Assembly: GCF_005405405.1 (NCBI RefSeq)
Contig: NZ_BJDZ01000008.1
Span: forward strand, 53,257 to 117,256
Length of the DNA: 64,000 nt
Reading direction: 5' to 3'
From: Lactiplantibacillus plajomi
Lineage (GTDB): Bacteria > Bacillota > Bacilli > Lactobacillales > Lactobacillaceae
The position numbers and the translations under genes are program-made. Below are positions 36,110 to 46,290 of the stretch, in pieces (the first letter of the stretch is position 1; each line of letters opens with the position of its first letter). Below the pieces are notes generated by a model. That model worked only from the letters and a program-made list of their open reading frames with translations, searched no databases and was not told where the DNA came from.

Positions 36110-36478
36110 TGGAGGTGGCGAGAGTCGAACTCGCGTCCAAGCATATTGCCCTCCGAACCTCTACGCTCATAGTCATACTACTTGAATTTCGCCATTACAA
36201 ACGCCGCATGACAGGGCACCCAGTAATGACTAACCTGATTAATCTCTTCTCGCGACTCCAGGTGGAAGCGTTGAGCGTGAGTCCACTAAATTTAGGACCC
36301 AGATCCAGAACATGGACGATTCTGGGAGGATCTACGTTAAGCGCTTATTAGGCAGCTAAAGCGTAAGAATTGTTATTATTTTTTGCAGTTATAATTTAAA
36401 CTGAGCGTTTTTACGTAGACGCAACCTACGAAGCGCAATCCGAACTCAAACTATACCTGTCGAATCCAGAACACCCCC
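36110..36478 (-). ncRNA. ssrA: Transfer-messenger RNA (tmRNA)
   Basis: The 369-nt RNA starts GGGGGTGTTCTGGATTCGAC and ends in a tRNA-like domain whose acceptor arm pairs GGGGGTG with CACCTCC. The T arm contains GTTCGACTC. The tag reading frame at 36348-36386 encodes the resume peptide AKNNNNSYALAA followed by TAA. CCA is not encoded. tmRNA rescues stalled ribosomes and tags the truncated product for proteolysis. Confidence 0.96.
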
Positions 36479-36531
36479 AGATTCAACATTACTAGTCTAG
36501 CATAACTCCCCGTAGCTGCCAACTTATCTGT

Positions 36532-37473
36532 TTACGCGTTGGTGCGCCAACGCCGGAACCGTAAGACTAACTTATGCATGTTAAGCGACAACGCCATGAC
36601 GGCCAGAATGATCAGTAAGCCGCCGCTAAGGTCGAAGCCGGTTAATTGCACGTGCAGGAACAGCACCGAGAAGACCGTTGCGGCGAGGGGTTCGAAGGCG
36701 TCCAGCAGGCTGGCAGTTGTTGGTAAGATGTCGTTCAAGGCGTGAGCAAACATCAAAAACGGTGCGACGGTTCCAAGCAACACGATGACCACGAGCAAGA
36801 GGAGTTGGAAACTGGTGATGGTCAGGTGGGCTAACCACATTGGGTGCAGCACCATTAAAAAGCCGCCTGCTACCAGTAGGCCCCAGCCGGTGACGGCTAA
36901 CGGCCCGTATTTGGGCAGGATGGCGCGCGGCAACAACGTGTTGGTGGCGACCCCGACCGCTGAAAGGCCGCCCCAGAAAAGCACGGCCGGGGAAATGGCG
37001 AGTTGGTTCAATTGTCCGTGGGTCACGATCAGTAACGTCCCCGCAAAGGCCATCACCATTCCGACAACTTCGATCCGTTTAGGCAGGATGTGTTTAAACA
37101 GTAAGAAGTATAGCGTGATGATGAACGGTCCTAAAAACTGAATAAATGTCGCAATTGGGGCGTTACCCGCCCGGACGGCCTCGAAGTAGCAAAGTTGGAC
37201 CGGAATCAAGCCCAGTAACCCGTAACTAACGATCCGGCCGGCGGAACGCCGTTGGTGCCAAATGGCAAACGGTTGTTGACCGACTAACTGGCACCAGACC
37301 AGTAAAATGAGGCCGGCGCTAATCATTCGGACCTGGGTCAGCCAGTTTGCCGTCAGGTCCGGGTTACTGAGAAAGAGCGTACTCGCTGCTACCCCGGAAA
37401 GCCCCCATAAGATGCCGGCGGTACTCGCGAGGAGCACCCCGCGTAAATGATGTTGTTGTGTCAAGTTCTCCAT
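36532..37473 (-). CDS. EamA/DMT family transporter
   Basis: A 313-residue protein with ten predicted membrane helices in two repeated EamA halves (GILWGLSGVAAS in the first; LLVGTVAPF-like and ASLLDAFEPLAATVFSVL in the second). Such transporters export amino acids or other metabolites; the substrate is unknown. The ATG lies very close to AAAGGG, so a TTG three codons later is a possible true start. It is a single-gene unit. Confidence 0.85.
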   Translation of the reverse strand: MENLTQQHHLRGVLLASTAGILWGLSGVAASTLFLSNPDLTANWLTQVRMISAGLILLVWCQLVGQQPFAIWHQRRSAGRIVSYGLLGLIPVQLCYFEAVRAGNAPIATFIQFLGPFIITLYFLLFKHILPKRIEVVGMVMAFAGTLLIVTHGQLNQLAISPAVLFWGGLSAVGVATNTLLPRAILPKYGPLAVTGWGLLVAGGFLMVLHPMWLAHLTITSFQLLLLVVIVLLGTVAPFLMFAHALNDILPTTASLLDAFEPLAATVFSVLFLHVQLTGFDLSGGLLIILAVMALSLNMHKLVLRFRRWRTNA

Positions 37474-37657
37474 CCCTTTGTCTGAATTAATAAGCGGTTT
37501 ACATTATAACAAACTAACCGAACGAAACCCGCCAATTTCAGCAATCTTTCATTATTTTCAGAAAGGATTTAGGTTAGCTTGCGGATGCGTTTTCACGCGG
37601 GGAATGCTATGATATGAGCATTGAAAGTGAAGGCTATTTTATGGGAGGTTATACAGG

Positions 37658-37927
37658 ATGAAAGCAATTATTACGGTCGTTGGTCAGGATCAAGTCGGCA
37701 TTGTGGCGCGAGTGGCCACCGAACTAGCACGGTTGAAGATCAACATTGTCGACATGTCGCAGACGTTGATGGCCGATAACTTTACGATGATGCTGTCAGG
37801 TGTCTGGGATGACCAGCAGTTGAGCTTTGCGGACGCCCAGGCGGCGTTGGAAGAACTCGGTGCGGCTTCCGGTTTGACGATTCGGATTCAACGTCAGGCC
37901 GTTTTTGACGCCATTCAGAAGTTGTAG
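37658..37927 (+). CDS. ACT domain protein (UPF0237 family)
   Basis: An 89-residue single ACT domain starting [20 protein letters not shown], with [11 protein letters not shown] following. It is a ligand-binding module of the kind found next to DUF711 proteins in Firmicutes. The ATG has GGGAGG upstream. The next gene starts 10 bp later, and the pair is probably one operon. Ligand unknown. Confidence 0.88.
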   Translation: MKAIITVVGQDQVGIVARVATELARLKINIVDMSQTLMADNFTMMLSGVWDDQQLSFADAQAALEELGAASGLTIRIQRQAVFDAIQKL

Positions 37928-37937
37928 GGGGTGCGGC

Positions 37938-39281
37938 ATGGAAAGTCGACCAATATTAGACACGATTCAAATGATTGCCGAGGAGAACCTCGATATTCGG
38001 ACGATTACGATGGGCATTTCGTTATTTGACTGCATTGACAGTGACGGTGCTAAGGCCCGCCAGAAAATTTATGATAAAATCACGCACAGTGCGCGTGACC
38101 TGGTGAAAGTTGCGGAACAGATTCAGACGGAATACGGTGTGCCAATTATTAATAAGCGCATTGCGGTCACACCAATTGCGCTGGTCGCGGCGGCCAGTGC
38201 GGATCAGGACTACGTCGCCTACGCGTTAACGATGGAAAAGGCGGCCAGCGAACTCGGTGTCGACTTGATCGGTGGCTTTTCAGCCTTGGTCCAGAAAGGC
38301 TACCAAAGTGGTGACCGCAAGTTGATCGCCTCGATTCCGCAAGCCTTAGCTGAAACCAGCCGGGTCTGCAGCTCGGTCAACGTTGGGTCAACCCGTGCCG
38401 GTATCAACTTAGACGCGGTCGGTGAACTTGGTCACACCATCAAGACGATTGCGGCTGACGACCCGGTCAACTGCATGAGCCTGGTGGTCTTTGCTAACGC
38501 GGTTGACGATAACCCGTTCATGGCCGGCGCCTTTCACGGTGTTGGTGAAGCCGACCGGGTGATCAACGTCGGGATTAGTGGGCCGGGCGTCGTCAAGCGG
38601 GCGTTGGAACAAGTCCGCGGCCAATCAATTGACGTGGTTTCTGAACAAATCAAGAAGACGGCCTTTAAAGTTACCCGAATGGGCCAGTTCGTCGGTTCGA
38701 TTGCGGCCGAACGGCTCAACGTACCGTTCGGGATCGTTGATTTATCGCTGGCACCGACCCCGAACGAGGGCGATTCGGTGGCCGAAATTCTGGAAGAAAT
38801 TGGGCTCGAACGGGTCGGCGCACCCGGGACGACCGCCGCGCTGGCGTTACTGAACGACGCGGTCAAAAAAGGCGGCGTTATGGTCTGTGAACACGTTGGT
38901 GGCCTTTCCGGGGCGTTTATCCCGGTCTCGGAGGACGCCGAGATGATCCGGGCCGTCCGCGCTGGTCACCTGAGCATTGAAAAGCTGGAAGCGATGACGG
39001 CGGTTTGTTCGGTCGGCCTAGATATGATCGCCGTGCCGGGGAACACGAGTGCCGCTAGCATTAGTGGCATGATTGCCGACGAAGCGGCGATCGGGATGAT
39101 CAACAATAAGCCGACCGCGGTGCGGGTGATTCCGGCGACCGGTCAGGACGTTGGCGACGAGGTTGAATTCGGGGGCTTGTTTGGTCGGGCACCGGTGATG
39201 CGGGTCAACCCGAACCAACCGCAAGCGTTCATCAAGCGCGGCGGTCACATTCCGGCACCAATTCATTCGTTTAAAAACTAA
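37938..39281 (+). CDS. DUF711 (UPF0210) family protein
   Basis: A 447-residue cytoplasmic protein of full family length, with blocks [30 protein letters not shown] and [19 protein letters not shown]. The family structurally resembles glycyl-radical/PFL-like barrels but lacks an activation site, and its biochemical role is not established. The start is ATG 37938 after AGGGGG. It is consistently paired with an ACT protein, as here. Confidence 0.9.
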   Translation: MESRPILDTIQMIAEENLDIRTITMGISLFDCIDSDGAKARQKIYDKITHSARDLVKVAEQIQTEYGVPIINKRIAVTPIALVAAASADQDYVAYALTMEKAASELGVDLIGGFSALVQKGYQSGDRKLIASIPQALAETSRVCSSVNVGSTRAGINLDAVGELGHTIKTIAADDPVNCMSLVVFANAVDDNPFMAGAFHGVGEADRVINVGISGPGVVKRALEQVRGQSIDVVSEQIKKTAFKVTRMGQFVGSIAAERLNVPFGIVDLSLAPTPNEGDSVAEILEEIGLERVGAPGTTAALALLNDAVKKGGVMVCEHVGGLSGAFIPVSEDAEMIRAVRAGHLSIEKLEAMTAVCSVGLDMIAVPGNTSAASISGMIADEAAIGMINNKPTAVRVIPATGQDVGDEVEFGGLFGRAPVMRVNPNQPQAFIKRGGHIPAPIHSFKN

Positions 39282-39293
39282 TTCAGACTAAGT

Positions 39294-39333
39294 AATGCGG
39301 GCGTTGGACTTTCTGGTAACGCCCGCATTTTTG
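39294..39333 (+). terminator. Intrinsic terminator
   Basis: A perfect 12-bp stem (AATGCGGGCGTT with AACGCCCGCATT), followed by a T run. Confidence 0.88.
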
Positions 39334-39587
39334 TCCGCTTTTGGCTGGCCAAGCCCCAATTTAATTTGTTATTATCTACTATTAATATATAAGATTAGTT
39401 GACGGGTAAAACCACACACTTCTTTCACAAATCCGGCAAGGTTTGTTAGTAAATTGTTGTTATACTTATTTCGAATACTGGACGAAAGTGGCGTATGATA
39501 AGACTAGGTTCGGGTTTCAACTAATCATACCCGCACGAGCTACTTAAAAAATCCATGAATTAGCAAGCGACTTGGAGGAACTGTTTA
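39334..39587 (+). other. Promoter region of the two-component operon
   Basis: An A/T-rich stretch without a supported gene. TATACT (about 39461-39466) is a plausible -10 element, but I could not pair it with a convincing -35 box. TTGGAGGAAC provides the ribosome site for the response regulator. Confidence 0.4.
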
Positions 39588-40316
39588 ATGAAATTATTGA
39601 TGATTGAAGATAATAAATCCGTTTCAGAAATGATGGCGATGTTTTTTAAAAAGGAAAAGTGGGATGCCCACTTTGCATACGACGGTAACGAAGCCGTTGA
39701 GATGTTCAACGAAGACGCGAACGGCTGGGACATGGTCACCCTGGACTTAAATTTACCCGGTAAGGACGGCATGCAAGTTAGTGCAGAAATTCGCAAGGCT
39801 TCTCCGACCGTACCAATTATTATGTTGACCGCTCGCGATTCGGAAAGTGACCAGGTGTTGGGCTTGGAAATGGGGGCCGATGATTACGTGACCAAGCCGT
39901 TCTCACCAATTACCCTAATCGCACGGATCAAGGCCTTACACCGACGCGCGGACTTAGGCAAAACGGTGCCGACGACGAAGCCGGCCGACGCGGTCAGTGA
40001 CTTCGACGTCCAGACCGATCACTTTAAGCTCAACACCAAGACCCGCGAGGCCTACCTGGGTGGCGAACAGATTCAGGACTTAACGCCGAAGGAATTCGAC
40101 CTGTTGAAGACGCTTGCGCAAAAGCCGCGCCAAGTCTTTTCCCGTGAACAGTTACTCCAGTTAGTCTGGGACTACGAGTACTATGGCGATGAACGGACGG
40201 TTGACGCCCACATTAAGAAGTTACGCCAAAAAATCGAAAAGGCCGGTCCACAGGTAATTCAGACGGTGTGGGGCGTTGGCTACAAGTTCGATGATAGTGA
40301 AGTGGCGGCTAAATGA
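39588..40316 (+). CDS. OmpR-family response regulator
   Basis: A 242-residue regulator with a receiver domain (phospho-acceptor D53 in TLDLNLPGKDG, conserved Lys in DDYVTKPFSP) and a C-terminal winged helix (LTPKEFDLLKTLAQ and DERTVDAHIKKLRQKI). It is encoded 4 nt upstream-overlapping with its kinase. The regulon is not known. The GGAGGAACTG ribosome site is well placed. Confidence 0.93.
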   Translation: MKLLMIEDNKSVSEMMAMFFKKEKWDAHFAYDGNEAVEMFNEDANGWDMVTLDLNLPGKDGMQVSAEIRKASPTVPIIMLTARDSESDQVLGLEMGADDYVTKPFSPITLIARIKALHRRADLGKTVPTTKPADAVSDFDVQTDHFKLNTKTREAYLGGEQIQDLTPKEFDLLKTLAQKPRQVFSREQLLQLVWDYEYYGDERTVDAHIKKLRQKIEKAGPQVIQTVWGVGYKFDDSEVAAK

Positions 40317-41833
40317 AGCTGATCTACCAACAAATGCTGTCGTTCTTTGCGGTGATCATCACGGTCGTCGTGGTGTTAGGCTTTGCCTTTATCCGGACGA
40401 CTAAAACGATGATTTACCAAAACTCGTGGCAACAGTTGCAACAGTACGCGGCGAGTATTGAAAAAGAAGCGATTCGCTATAATACCCAGACGCACCAGGT
40501 GGTCGGCTTTAACCAGCAGTTTTTAAACGATGGCACGGTAATTTTACGTGACCAGCACATTCACTTTTCGGTCTACGACGCGAAGAAACGGGTCGTTCAC
40601 CCGAACTCGATGGGCGTCAGCAGTGGTACCCCGGACGGCTCGATTTACGAACCGCGGATTTCGGCCAGCGACTGGAAGAAGCTGAAACAAAATAAGACGA
40701 TCACCCAGTCGCCACACGTGACGTTCCGCTCACGGCGCCATGACCGGCCGGTCAATACGCCGGCGTTACGGACGATTGACGTCTTAGTCCCGCTATTTTA
40801 TAAGCACGGCAATGTTAAAACGTTTGTCGGCGCGATTTCGATTGGTTCCTTTGAACAAACCTTGCAGGCGAACGAACAACAAATCGAGAAGAACCTGTTC
40901 ATTGCCTTACTAGTCTCGGGGATGGCAGCGCTACTGCTCAGTTACATTTTAGCCCGCTATTCCGTCCGCCGAATCAACCGCTTGCGGCACGCGACCCACT
41001 CGGTTGCTAACGGCGACTTTGATATTCAAGTTGATAGTAGTCATAAGGATGAAATCGATGACTTGGCGGATGACTTTAACGGCATGGTCAGTTCGTTGAA
41101 GGCTTCTAATGAAGAAATTCGGCGTCAGGAAAAACGGCGCCGTGAATTCATGGCGGACGCTGCCCACGAAATGCGGACACCGTTAACGACCATCAATGGT
41201 ATTCTCGAAGGCTTGGCCTATGACGCCATTCCGGAAGAGGACAAGGCCCATTCAATCGAGCTGATGCAAAATGAGACCCGCCGTTTGATCCGGTTGGTTA
41301 ACGAAAATCTGGATTACGAAAAGATTCGAACCGGTCAGATTGCGCTGAATAAGACAAACTTTGACGGGGCCGAAGTGCTGCATAACCTGGTTGAACAATT
41401 GACGAAAAAGGCCGACGCCGCTAAGGACCGCTTTAAGCTGACCGTTCCGGATGAACTACCCGTTTGGGCGGACTATGACCGCTTCGTTCAGGTACTGTTC
41501 AACATCATGCAAAACGCGATCCAGTTCTCACAGGATAACGTGATTGAAGTCAGCGCGACCCGTAGCGACCACGCGGCGGTGATTGCCGTTCGCGACCACG
41601 GAATTGGGATGACCCCCGACCAGGTGAAGAACATTTGGGAACGCTACTACAAGGCCGACCCGTCGCGGAAAAACACCAAGTACGGTGAGTCCGGACTGGG
41701 GTTAGCCATTTCACACCAACTTGTTCAGCAACACGGTGGGTCGATCCAGGTCGATAGTGCCGAGAACGAGGGGACCTGCTTTACGGTCACGTTCCCGGAT
41801 GAGGGACACGACCAACCAATCGTTGAGGACTAG
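40313..41833 (+). CDS. Membrane sensor histidine kinase
   Basis: A 506-residue kinase. A first membrane helix (residues about 8-28) is followed by an extracytoplasmic domain to about 193, a second helix (about 196-214), a HAMP linker, the HisKA dimerisation helix with H285 in DAAHEMRTPLTT, and the ATPase domain with N, G1 and G2 boxes (NIMQNAIQFS, VRDHGIGM, GESGLGLAI). It starts within the regulator stop (ATGA). The stimulus is unknown. Confidence 0.93.
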   Translation: MKLIYQQMLSFFAVIITVVVVLGFAFIRTTKTMIYQNSWQQLQQYAASIEKEAIRYNTQTHQVVGFNQQFLNDGTVILRDQHIHFSVYDAKKRVVHPNSMGVSSGTPDGSIYEPRISASDWKKLKQNKTITQSPHVTFRSRRHDRPVNTPALRTIDVLVPLFYKHGNVKTFVGAISIGSFEQTLQANEQQIEKNLFIALLVSGMAALLLSYILARYSVRRINRLRHATHSVANGDFDIQVDSSHKDEIDDLADDFNGMVSSLKASNEEIRRQEKRRREFMADAAHEMRTPLTTINGILEGLAYDAIPEEDKAHSIELMQNETRRLIRLVNENLDYEKIRTGQIALNKTNFDGAEVLHNLVEQLTKKADAAKDRFKLTVPDELPVWADYDRFVQVLFNIMQNAIQFSQDNVIEVSATRSDHAAVIAVRDHGIGMTPDQVKNIWERYYKADPSRKNTKYGESGLGLAISHQLVQQHGGSIQVDSAENEGTCFTVTFPDEGHDQPIVED

Positions 41834-41907
41834 ACCAATTCGATAAAATAACGTTATGACCAAAAGTTTGTGAACTGCCACACGGTTGGTGGTACAAGGG
41901 TCATAGT

Positions 41908-41938
41908 AAGGGCGTCGACACGGGTGGTCGGCGCCCTT
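41908..41938 (+). terminator. Probable terminator of the two-component operon
   Basis: AAGGGCGTCGAC pairs with GTCGGCGCCCTT with minor mismatch; the T tract is weak. Confidence 0.5.
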
Positions 41939-42063
41939 AATTGGTCAGTGCTCCGGCTTTCAATAGCGTTAGACCGGTAAGTATGGTAACCTTAGTACGG
42001 CTATCGACAGCGGTTTTAGACGTTTTTTAGATTATTTTTTAGATGAATAGGAGCAAATGCTGA

Positions 42064-43245
42064 ATGCAAAGAGTACAAATTACTGGTAATTCCCAACGAA
42101 AGGTCAAGGACGGGTACCCGTTATTAGTGGCGGACGACCTCAAGGATCCCGCGATGAAGTTGACGGACGGTTCGTTCGTGGCTTTAATGGCCAGCTCGCA
42201 GTTTATGGGCTACGCGCTGATTGCCAAGCACCGACGCCAATTAGGGTGGTTATTAAGTCGCGACGAGAGTGACACGCCAACGATGGACTATTTCCGTAAA
42301 TTATTTAAGCAAGCCCTAGTCCGGCGCACGACTAGTCTTGATCCGAAACTGCCACAGCGGGTGTTTAACGCGGACGGCGACGGCCTCGGGAGTGTTACGA
42401 TTGACCGCTACCAAGACTACTACGTCTTCACTTGGTACGCGCAGGGCGTCTACCAACAACGCGAGATGTTATACGCGGCGTTCGAAGCGGCGACTGATCA
42501 CCAGTTCAAGGGAATCTACGAAAAGCCGCGGTTCAACGTGGAAGAAGTCAACTTAAAGAGTCGCTTGGTTACCGGTGAAGCCGCGCCCGACCCGTTACTG
42601 GTTACGGAAGGTGAAGTGACTTATCCGCTACACTTAGCAGACGATTTAACGACCGGTTTGTTACTGGATATGCGCCCAATTCGGCAGTGGTTAGCTGGTG
42701 CGGAATTACCGGGCAAGACCGTCCTGAACTTATTTAGTCAGGAAAACGGGGTGACGGCGGCCGCCGCAGTCGCTGGCGCGGCCAAAACCATCTCAATCGA
42801 AAGTACCAAGAAGGCGGCCAGTGCAACGGCCGACCAACTTGCTGTCAATAACATTGATCCCAGCAAGCACGAAATTCGGGCCATTGAAGCTAACAGCTAC
42901 CTGGATTACGCGACGAAGCACCGGTTGAGTTACGACGTGGTGGTGGTTACCGCCCCAACGTTTGCCCGCATTAAGAAGCAGAAGTTCCAAGTAGCGACCG
43001 ACTTAACGGCGTTGCTTGCAAACACGCTGCCGGTCGTTCGCCGTAACGGTCAGTTAGTGGTTGCCACCACGGCCAATAACTTCTCATTGAAGAAGTTCAA
43101 AGAAGCGGTCAGCGCGGCGTTTGCCGGTAGTGACCGGCACTTTACGGTCAGTGAGACGTTCCGATTACCAGCCGACTTTGTGACCCGTAAGGCTTACGTG
43201 GCCAGTGACTACTTGAAGGTCTTAGTCTTAACGTTGGACGACTAA
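42064..43245 (+). CDS. RlmI-like class I SAM methyltransferase-fold protein, degenerate motifs
   Basis: A 393-residue protein with an N-terminal PUA-like domain, a middle segment (RVFNADGDGLGSVTIDRYQDYYV) typical of RlmI/RlmK-type rRNA m5C methyltransferases, and a Rossmann domain. The SAM-binding NLFSYTGG-type motif reads NLFSQENGVTAAA, and the DPPSF-type catalytic motif reads TAPTFARIKK. Loss of DPP suggests altered or absent catalysis. The ATG lacks a strong ribosome site (GGAGCAAATGCTGA is nearest). Single gene. Confidence 0.75.
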   Translation: MQRVQITGNSQRKVKDGYPLLVADDLKDPAMKLTDGSFVALMASSQFMGYALIAKHRRQLGWLLSRDESDTPTMDYFRKLFKQALVRRTTSLDPKLPQRVFNADGDGLGSVTIDRYQDYYVFTWYAQGVYQQREMLYAAFEAATDHQFKGIYEKPRFNVEEVNLKSRLVTGEAAPDPLLVTEGEVTYPLHLADDLTTGLLLDMRPIRQWLAGAELPGKTVLNLFSQENGVTAAAAVAGAAKTISIESTKKAASATADQLAVNNIDPSKHEIRAIEANSYLDYATKHRLSYDVVVVTAPTFARIKKQKFQVATDLTALLANTLPVVRRNGQLVVATTANNFSLKKFKEAVSAAFAGSDRHFTVSETFRLPADFVTRKAYVASDYLKVLVLTLDD

Positions 43246-43293
43246 TCCGGCGTTTGGGTCGCATCAAATAAAAAAATTTTAGGCGTCATTTAG

Positions 43294-43324
43294 GGGACCG
43301 TTTTCATTAATTGAAAACGGTCCC
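43294..43324. terminator. Strong hairpin after the methyltransferase-like gene
   Basis: A perfect 13-bp stem (GGGACCGTTTTCA with TGAAAACGGTCCC) and a 5-nt loop, without a clear T tract. Probably a transcript end or stabilising hairpin. Confidence 0.5.
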
Positions 43325-43474
43325 TATCACTAAGAAAACGAATTCATGAAAATATAAAAATAATTATATTTACGTTCAAACCGCGTTTTATCGCTGGTAA
43401 AACGGTTACGTTCCTGTTAAAATTATTTTTTGTCGTTAAGCATGAGAGAAAAATAGAAATGAGGATTAATTATA

Positions 43475-44350
43475 ATGGGAATTCTAATTGCACTGATTCC
43501 TGCAATCGCGTGGGGTAGTATTGGCTTAATTAGTGGCCGGATGGGCGGAACTGCCCGGCAACAAACCCTCGGGATGACCATGGGGGCCTTAGTCTTCGGA
43601 CTAGCCCTCTGGGTCGTGGAACAACCAGCGCTCAGTTCAAAAGTTTGGTTGATCGGGGTCGTTTCCGGATTATTCTGGAGTATCGGTCAGGGTCAACAAT
43701 TTACATCAATGAAAGCCGTGGGGATCTCACGGACCACACCAATTTCAACCGGGATGCAACTGGTTGCAAACGCGTTGGCCGGGGTGCTCCTATTTAATGA
43801 ATGGCACGGTAACATGTACTGGATCGGCTCAATTTCAGTCATTGTGTTGATCGCCGGGGCTGTCCTGACGTCGCTGACTGACCGGACCGACCCCAACCGC
43901 AGTACGTCTGAAAACTGGTCGGCAGGGATTCGGGCGCTGATCATCTCAACCATTGGTTACGCCGGCTACACGATTGTCGTTAACTACGGCAACGTCGACG
44001 CGCACGCCGTGGTAATGCCACAAGCCGTCGTAATGCCACAAGCCGTCGGGATGCTTTTAGGAGCGCTGATCTGGTCATTTAAAGACCGGCCGTGGGTTGA
44101 AAAGGCCACTTACCGCAACATTGTCACCGGACTGGTTTGGGGGATTGGGAATCTATTCATGTTCATGGCAATGGCTCAAATCGGGCAGGCCGTGGCGTAC
44201 TCACTCTCACAAATGGGGATCGTTATTTCGACCTTCGGGAGCATCTTCCTACTGGGCGAACGCAAGACCAAGCGCGAAATGGTTTACGTGATTATTGGTT
44301 CGATTCTCGTCATTGTTGGTGGGATCGCACTGTCCTTAATGAAAGCCTAG
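43475..44350 (+). CDS. glcU: GRP-family glucose/sugar uptake protein GlcU
   Basis: A 291-residue, ten-helix transporter of the GRP family, with N-terminal MGILIALIPAIAWGSIGLISG and the FWSIGQGQQFTSMKAVGISRTTPIS block typical of GlcU. It allows PTS-independent glucose uptake by proton symport in lactic acid bacteria. An 18-bp tandem duplication (44006-44041) doubles the VVMPQA hexapeptide at a loop or helix end. It lies just upstream of pgi, which handles its product after phosphorylation. Confidence 0.88.
   Translation: MGILIALIPAIAWGSIGLISGRMGGTARQQTLGMTMGALVFGLALWVVEQPALSSKVWLIGVVSGLFWSIGQGQQFTSMKAVGISRTTPISTGMQLVANALAGVLLFNEWHGNMYWIGSISVIVLIAGAVLTSLTDRTDPNRSTSENWSAGIRALIISTIGYAGYTIVVNYGNVDAHAVVMPQAVVMPQAVGMLLGALIWSFKDRPWVEKATYRNIVTGLVWGIGNLFMFMAMAQIGQAVAYSLSQMGIVISTFGSIFLLGERKTKREMVYVIIGSILVIVGGIALSLMKA
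44006..44041 (+). repeat. 18-bp tandem duplication within glcU
   Basis: GCCGTGGTAATGCCACAA (44006-44023) is repeated as GCCGTCGTAATGCCACAA (44024-44041), one base different. It is in frame and adds six residues. Confidence 0.9.
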
Positions 44351-44493
44351 TAAAAACTTTACCTTTACACGTTTTTAAACCTTAAATACTAGTATGACGC
44401 GGATAGATAACGCTATCTGCGTCTTTTTTTACATCAATTTTGACTAATATTTACATAATTTACGAAAATAAACGAAAAAAGTTGGCATCTGCT

Positions 44494-44522
44494 TTTCATT
44501 ATGATTGCTCCTATTGTATAAT
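44494..44522 (+). promoter_or_regulatory. Promoter of pgi
   Basis: A consensus -10 TATAAT (44517-44522) with a weak -35 TTTCAT (44494-44499) at 17 bp. Confidence 0.55.
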
Positions 44523-44559
44523 GTGAATTGTAAATACGTATAGAAAGAGGTAATAATAA

Positions 44560-45912
44560 ATGGCACACATTTCATTTGACAGCTCTAACTTATCCGAGTT
44601 CGTTCATGACAACGAACTTGGTGAACTGCAAGCAATGGTCACTGCTGCTGACAAAGAGCTGCGTGAAGGAACCGGCGCCGGTAACGATTTCCGCGGCTGG
44701 TTAGATTTACCAGTAGACTACGATAAGGACGAATTTGCCCGGATTAAAGCCGCTGCAAAGAAGATTCAAAACGATTCAGACGTCCTCGTGGTTATCGGTA
44801 TCGGTGGTTCCTACTTAGGTGCTCGCGCTGCCGTTGAATTCTTACACGAAACTTTCTGGTCATCACTTTCACGTGAAGACCGTAAATTCCCACAAGTTGT
44901 CTTTGCTGGGAACTCAATCTCATCTTCATACGTCAACGATTTGATTCACTTGATCGGCGACCGCGACTTCTCCGTTAACATCATTTCGAAGTCCGGGACC
45001 ACGACTGAACCTTCAATCGCTTTCCGGGTATTCAAGGAACGTTTGATTGCCAAGTATGGTGAAGAAGGCGCTAAGGACCGGATCTACGCAACGACTGACC
45101 GCAAGCGCGGTGCGTTGAAGCAAGAAGCCGACGCCGAAGGCTACGAAACGTTCGTTATTCCGGATGACGTTGGTGGCCGGTTCACCGTCTTAACGCCAGT
45201 TGGGTTATTACCAATTGCCGTTTCTGGTGGCGACATCGATGCCATGATGAAGGGTGCTGCCGATGGGCGTGCCGAATACTCAGACGCCGACTTAACTAAG
45301 AACGAAGCTTACCAATACGCTGCTTACCGGAACATTTTATACCGGAAGGGCTACACCACTGAAATTCTTGAAAACTACGAACCAAACATGGCGATGTTCT
45401 CAGAATGGTGGAAGCAATTAATGGGCGAATCAGAAGGTAAGGACCAAAAGGGGATTTACCCATCATCCGCTAACTTCACGACCGACTTACACTCCTTGGG
45501 TCAATACATCCAAGAAGGTCGTCGTAACTTGATGGAAACCGTTGTTAAGGTTGAAAACGCCACGAGTGACGTTGACATTCCTAAGGAAACTGAAAACCTT
45601 GACGGCTTGAAGTACCTTGAAGGTAAGACGATGGCCCAAGTTAACACCAAGGCTTTCGAAGGGGTTATTATGGCCCACGTTGATGGCGGTGTGCCTAACA
45701 TGGTCGTTAACATTCCTTCCCAAGATGCTTACACCTTAGGTTACATGATCTACTTCTTCGAAGCTGCCGTTGCAATTTCTGGTTACTTGAACGGGATCAA
45801 CCCATTCAACCAACCAGGGGTGGAAGCTTACAAGAACAACATGTTTGCCTTATTAGGTAAGCCTGGTTACGAAGAATTAACTAAGAAATTAACGGCCCGT
45901 TTAAACAACTAG
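44560..45912 (+). CDS. pgi: Glucose-6-phosphate isomerase
   Basis: A 450-residue bacterial-type PGI. Signatures include [33 protein letters not shown], the catalytic Glu in [11 protein letters not shown] and the late GKPGYEEL. It interconverts glucose-6-phosphate and fructose-6-phosphate. Codons are strongly biased to those of highly expressed genes, unlike the GC-rich neighbours. AGAAAGAGG precedes the ATG, and a strong terminator follows. Confidence 0.97.
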   Translation: MAHISFDSSNLSEFVHDNELGELQAMVTAADKELREGTGAGNDFRGWLDLPVDYDKDEFARIKAAAKKIQNDSDVLVVIGIGGSYLGARAAVEFLHETFWSSLSREDRKFPQVVFAGNSISSSYVNDLIHLIGDRDFSVNIISKSGTTTEPSIAFRVFKERLIAKYGEEGAKDRIYATTDRKRGALKQEADAEGYETFVIPDDVGGRFTVLTPVGLLPIAVSGGDIDAMMKGAADGRAEYSDADLTKNEAYQYAAYRNILYRKGYTTEILENYEPNMAMFSEWWKQLMGESEGKDQKGIYPSSANFTTDLHSLGQYIQEGRRNLMETVVKVENATSDVDIPKETENLDGLKYLEGKTMAQVNTKAFEGVIMAHVDGGVPNMVVNIPSQDAYTLGYMIYFFEAAVAISGYLNGINPFNQPGVEAYKNNMFALLGKPGYEELTKKLTARLNN

Positions 45913-45932
45913 TGCCAAATTATTTCTAAATA

Positions 45933-45982
45933 AAGCCCCAAAACAGTGTCCGGTAATGATCCGGCCTGTTTTGGGGCTTTTG
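45933..45982. terminator. Terminator of pgi
   Basis: A perfect 15-bp stem (45933-45947 with 45967-45981), followed by T-rich sequence. Confidence 0.88.
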
Positions 45983-46010
45983 TATGCTTAAAAAGTGTGC
46001 TGACGGTGCG

Positions 46011-46277
46011 TCAGCATTTTTTGATGGCGTCGCCGTACGCAATTAGGCTGGATGGTCCGGCACTATTTTCGGCGAGAACCACTTTAAAGTTGGCGATGGC
46101 AGTCCCGCCCAGTTGGTTAGCCGCGGCTTGCAATTCATCCTGGGCTTTACTTAGGGCCTTCTTGTAGCCACCCCCAATTTGAACGCTGGTGATCAGACCA
46201 CAAGATTGGTAGCCGGCCGGAACGTCGCCAGCGGTTATGAAAAGTGCTGGGGTGGTGTCTTTTGTGAAAAGTCCCAT
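46011..46277 (-). CDS. YbjQ-like (UPF0145/heavy-metal-binding) protein
   Basis: An 88-residue soluble protein starting MGLFTKDTTPALFITAGDVPAGYQ, with GGGYKKALSKAQDELQAAANQLGGTAIANFKV-like organisation (split here: GGGYKKALSKAQ; LGGTAIANFKV). It resembles the YbjQ/DUF74 family, whose function is not established. It is the second gene after the small membrane protein on the minus strand, with a 13-bp gap. Confidence 0.65.
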   Translation of the reverse strand: MGLFTKDTTPALFITAGDVPAGYQSCGLITSVQIGGGYKKALSKAQDELQAAANQLGGTAIANFKVVLAENSAGPSSLIAYGDAIKKC

Positions 46278-46290
46278 CTAAAAGTCTCAT

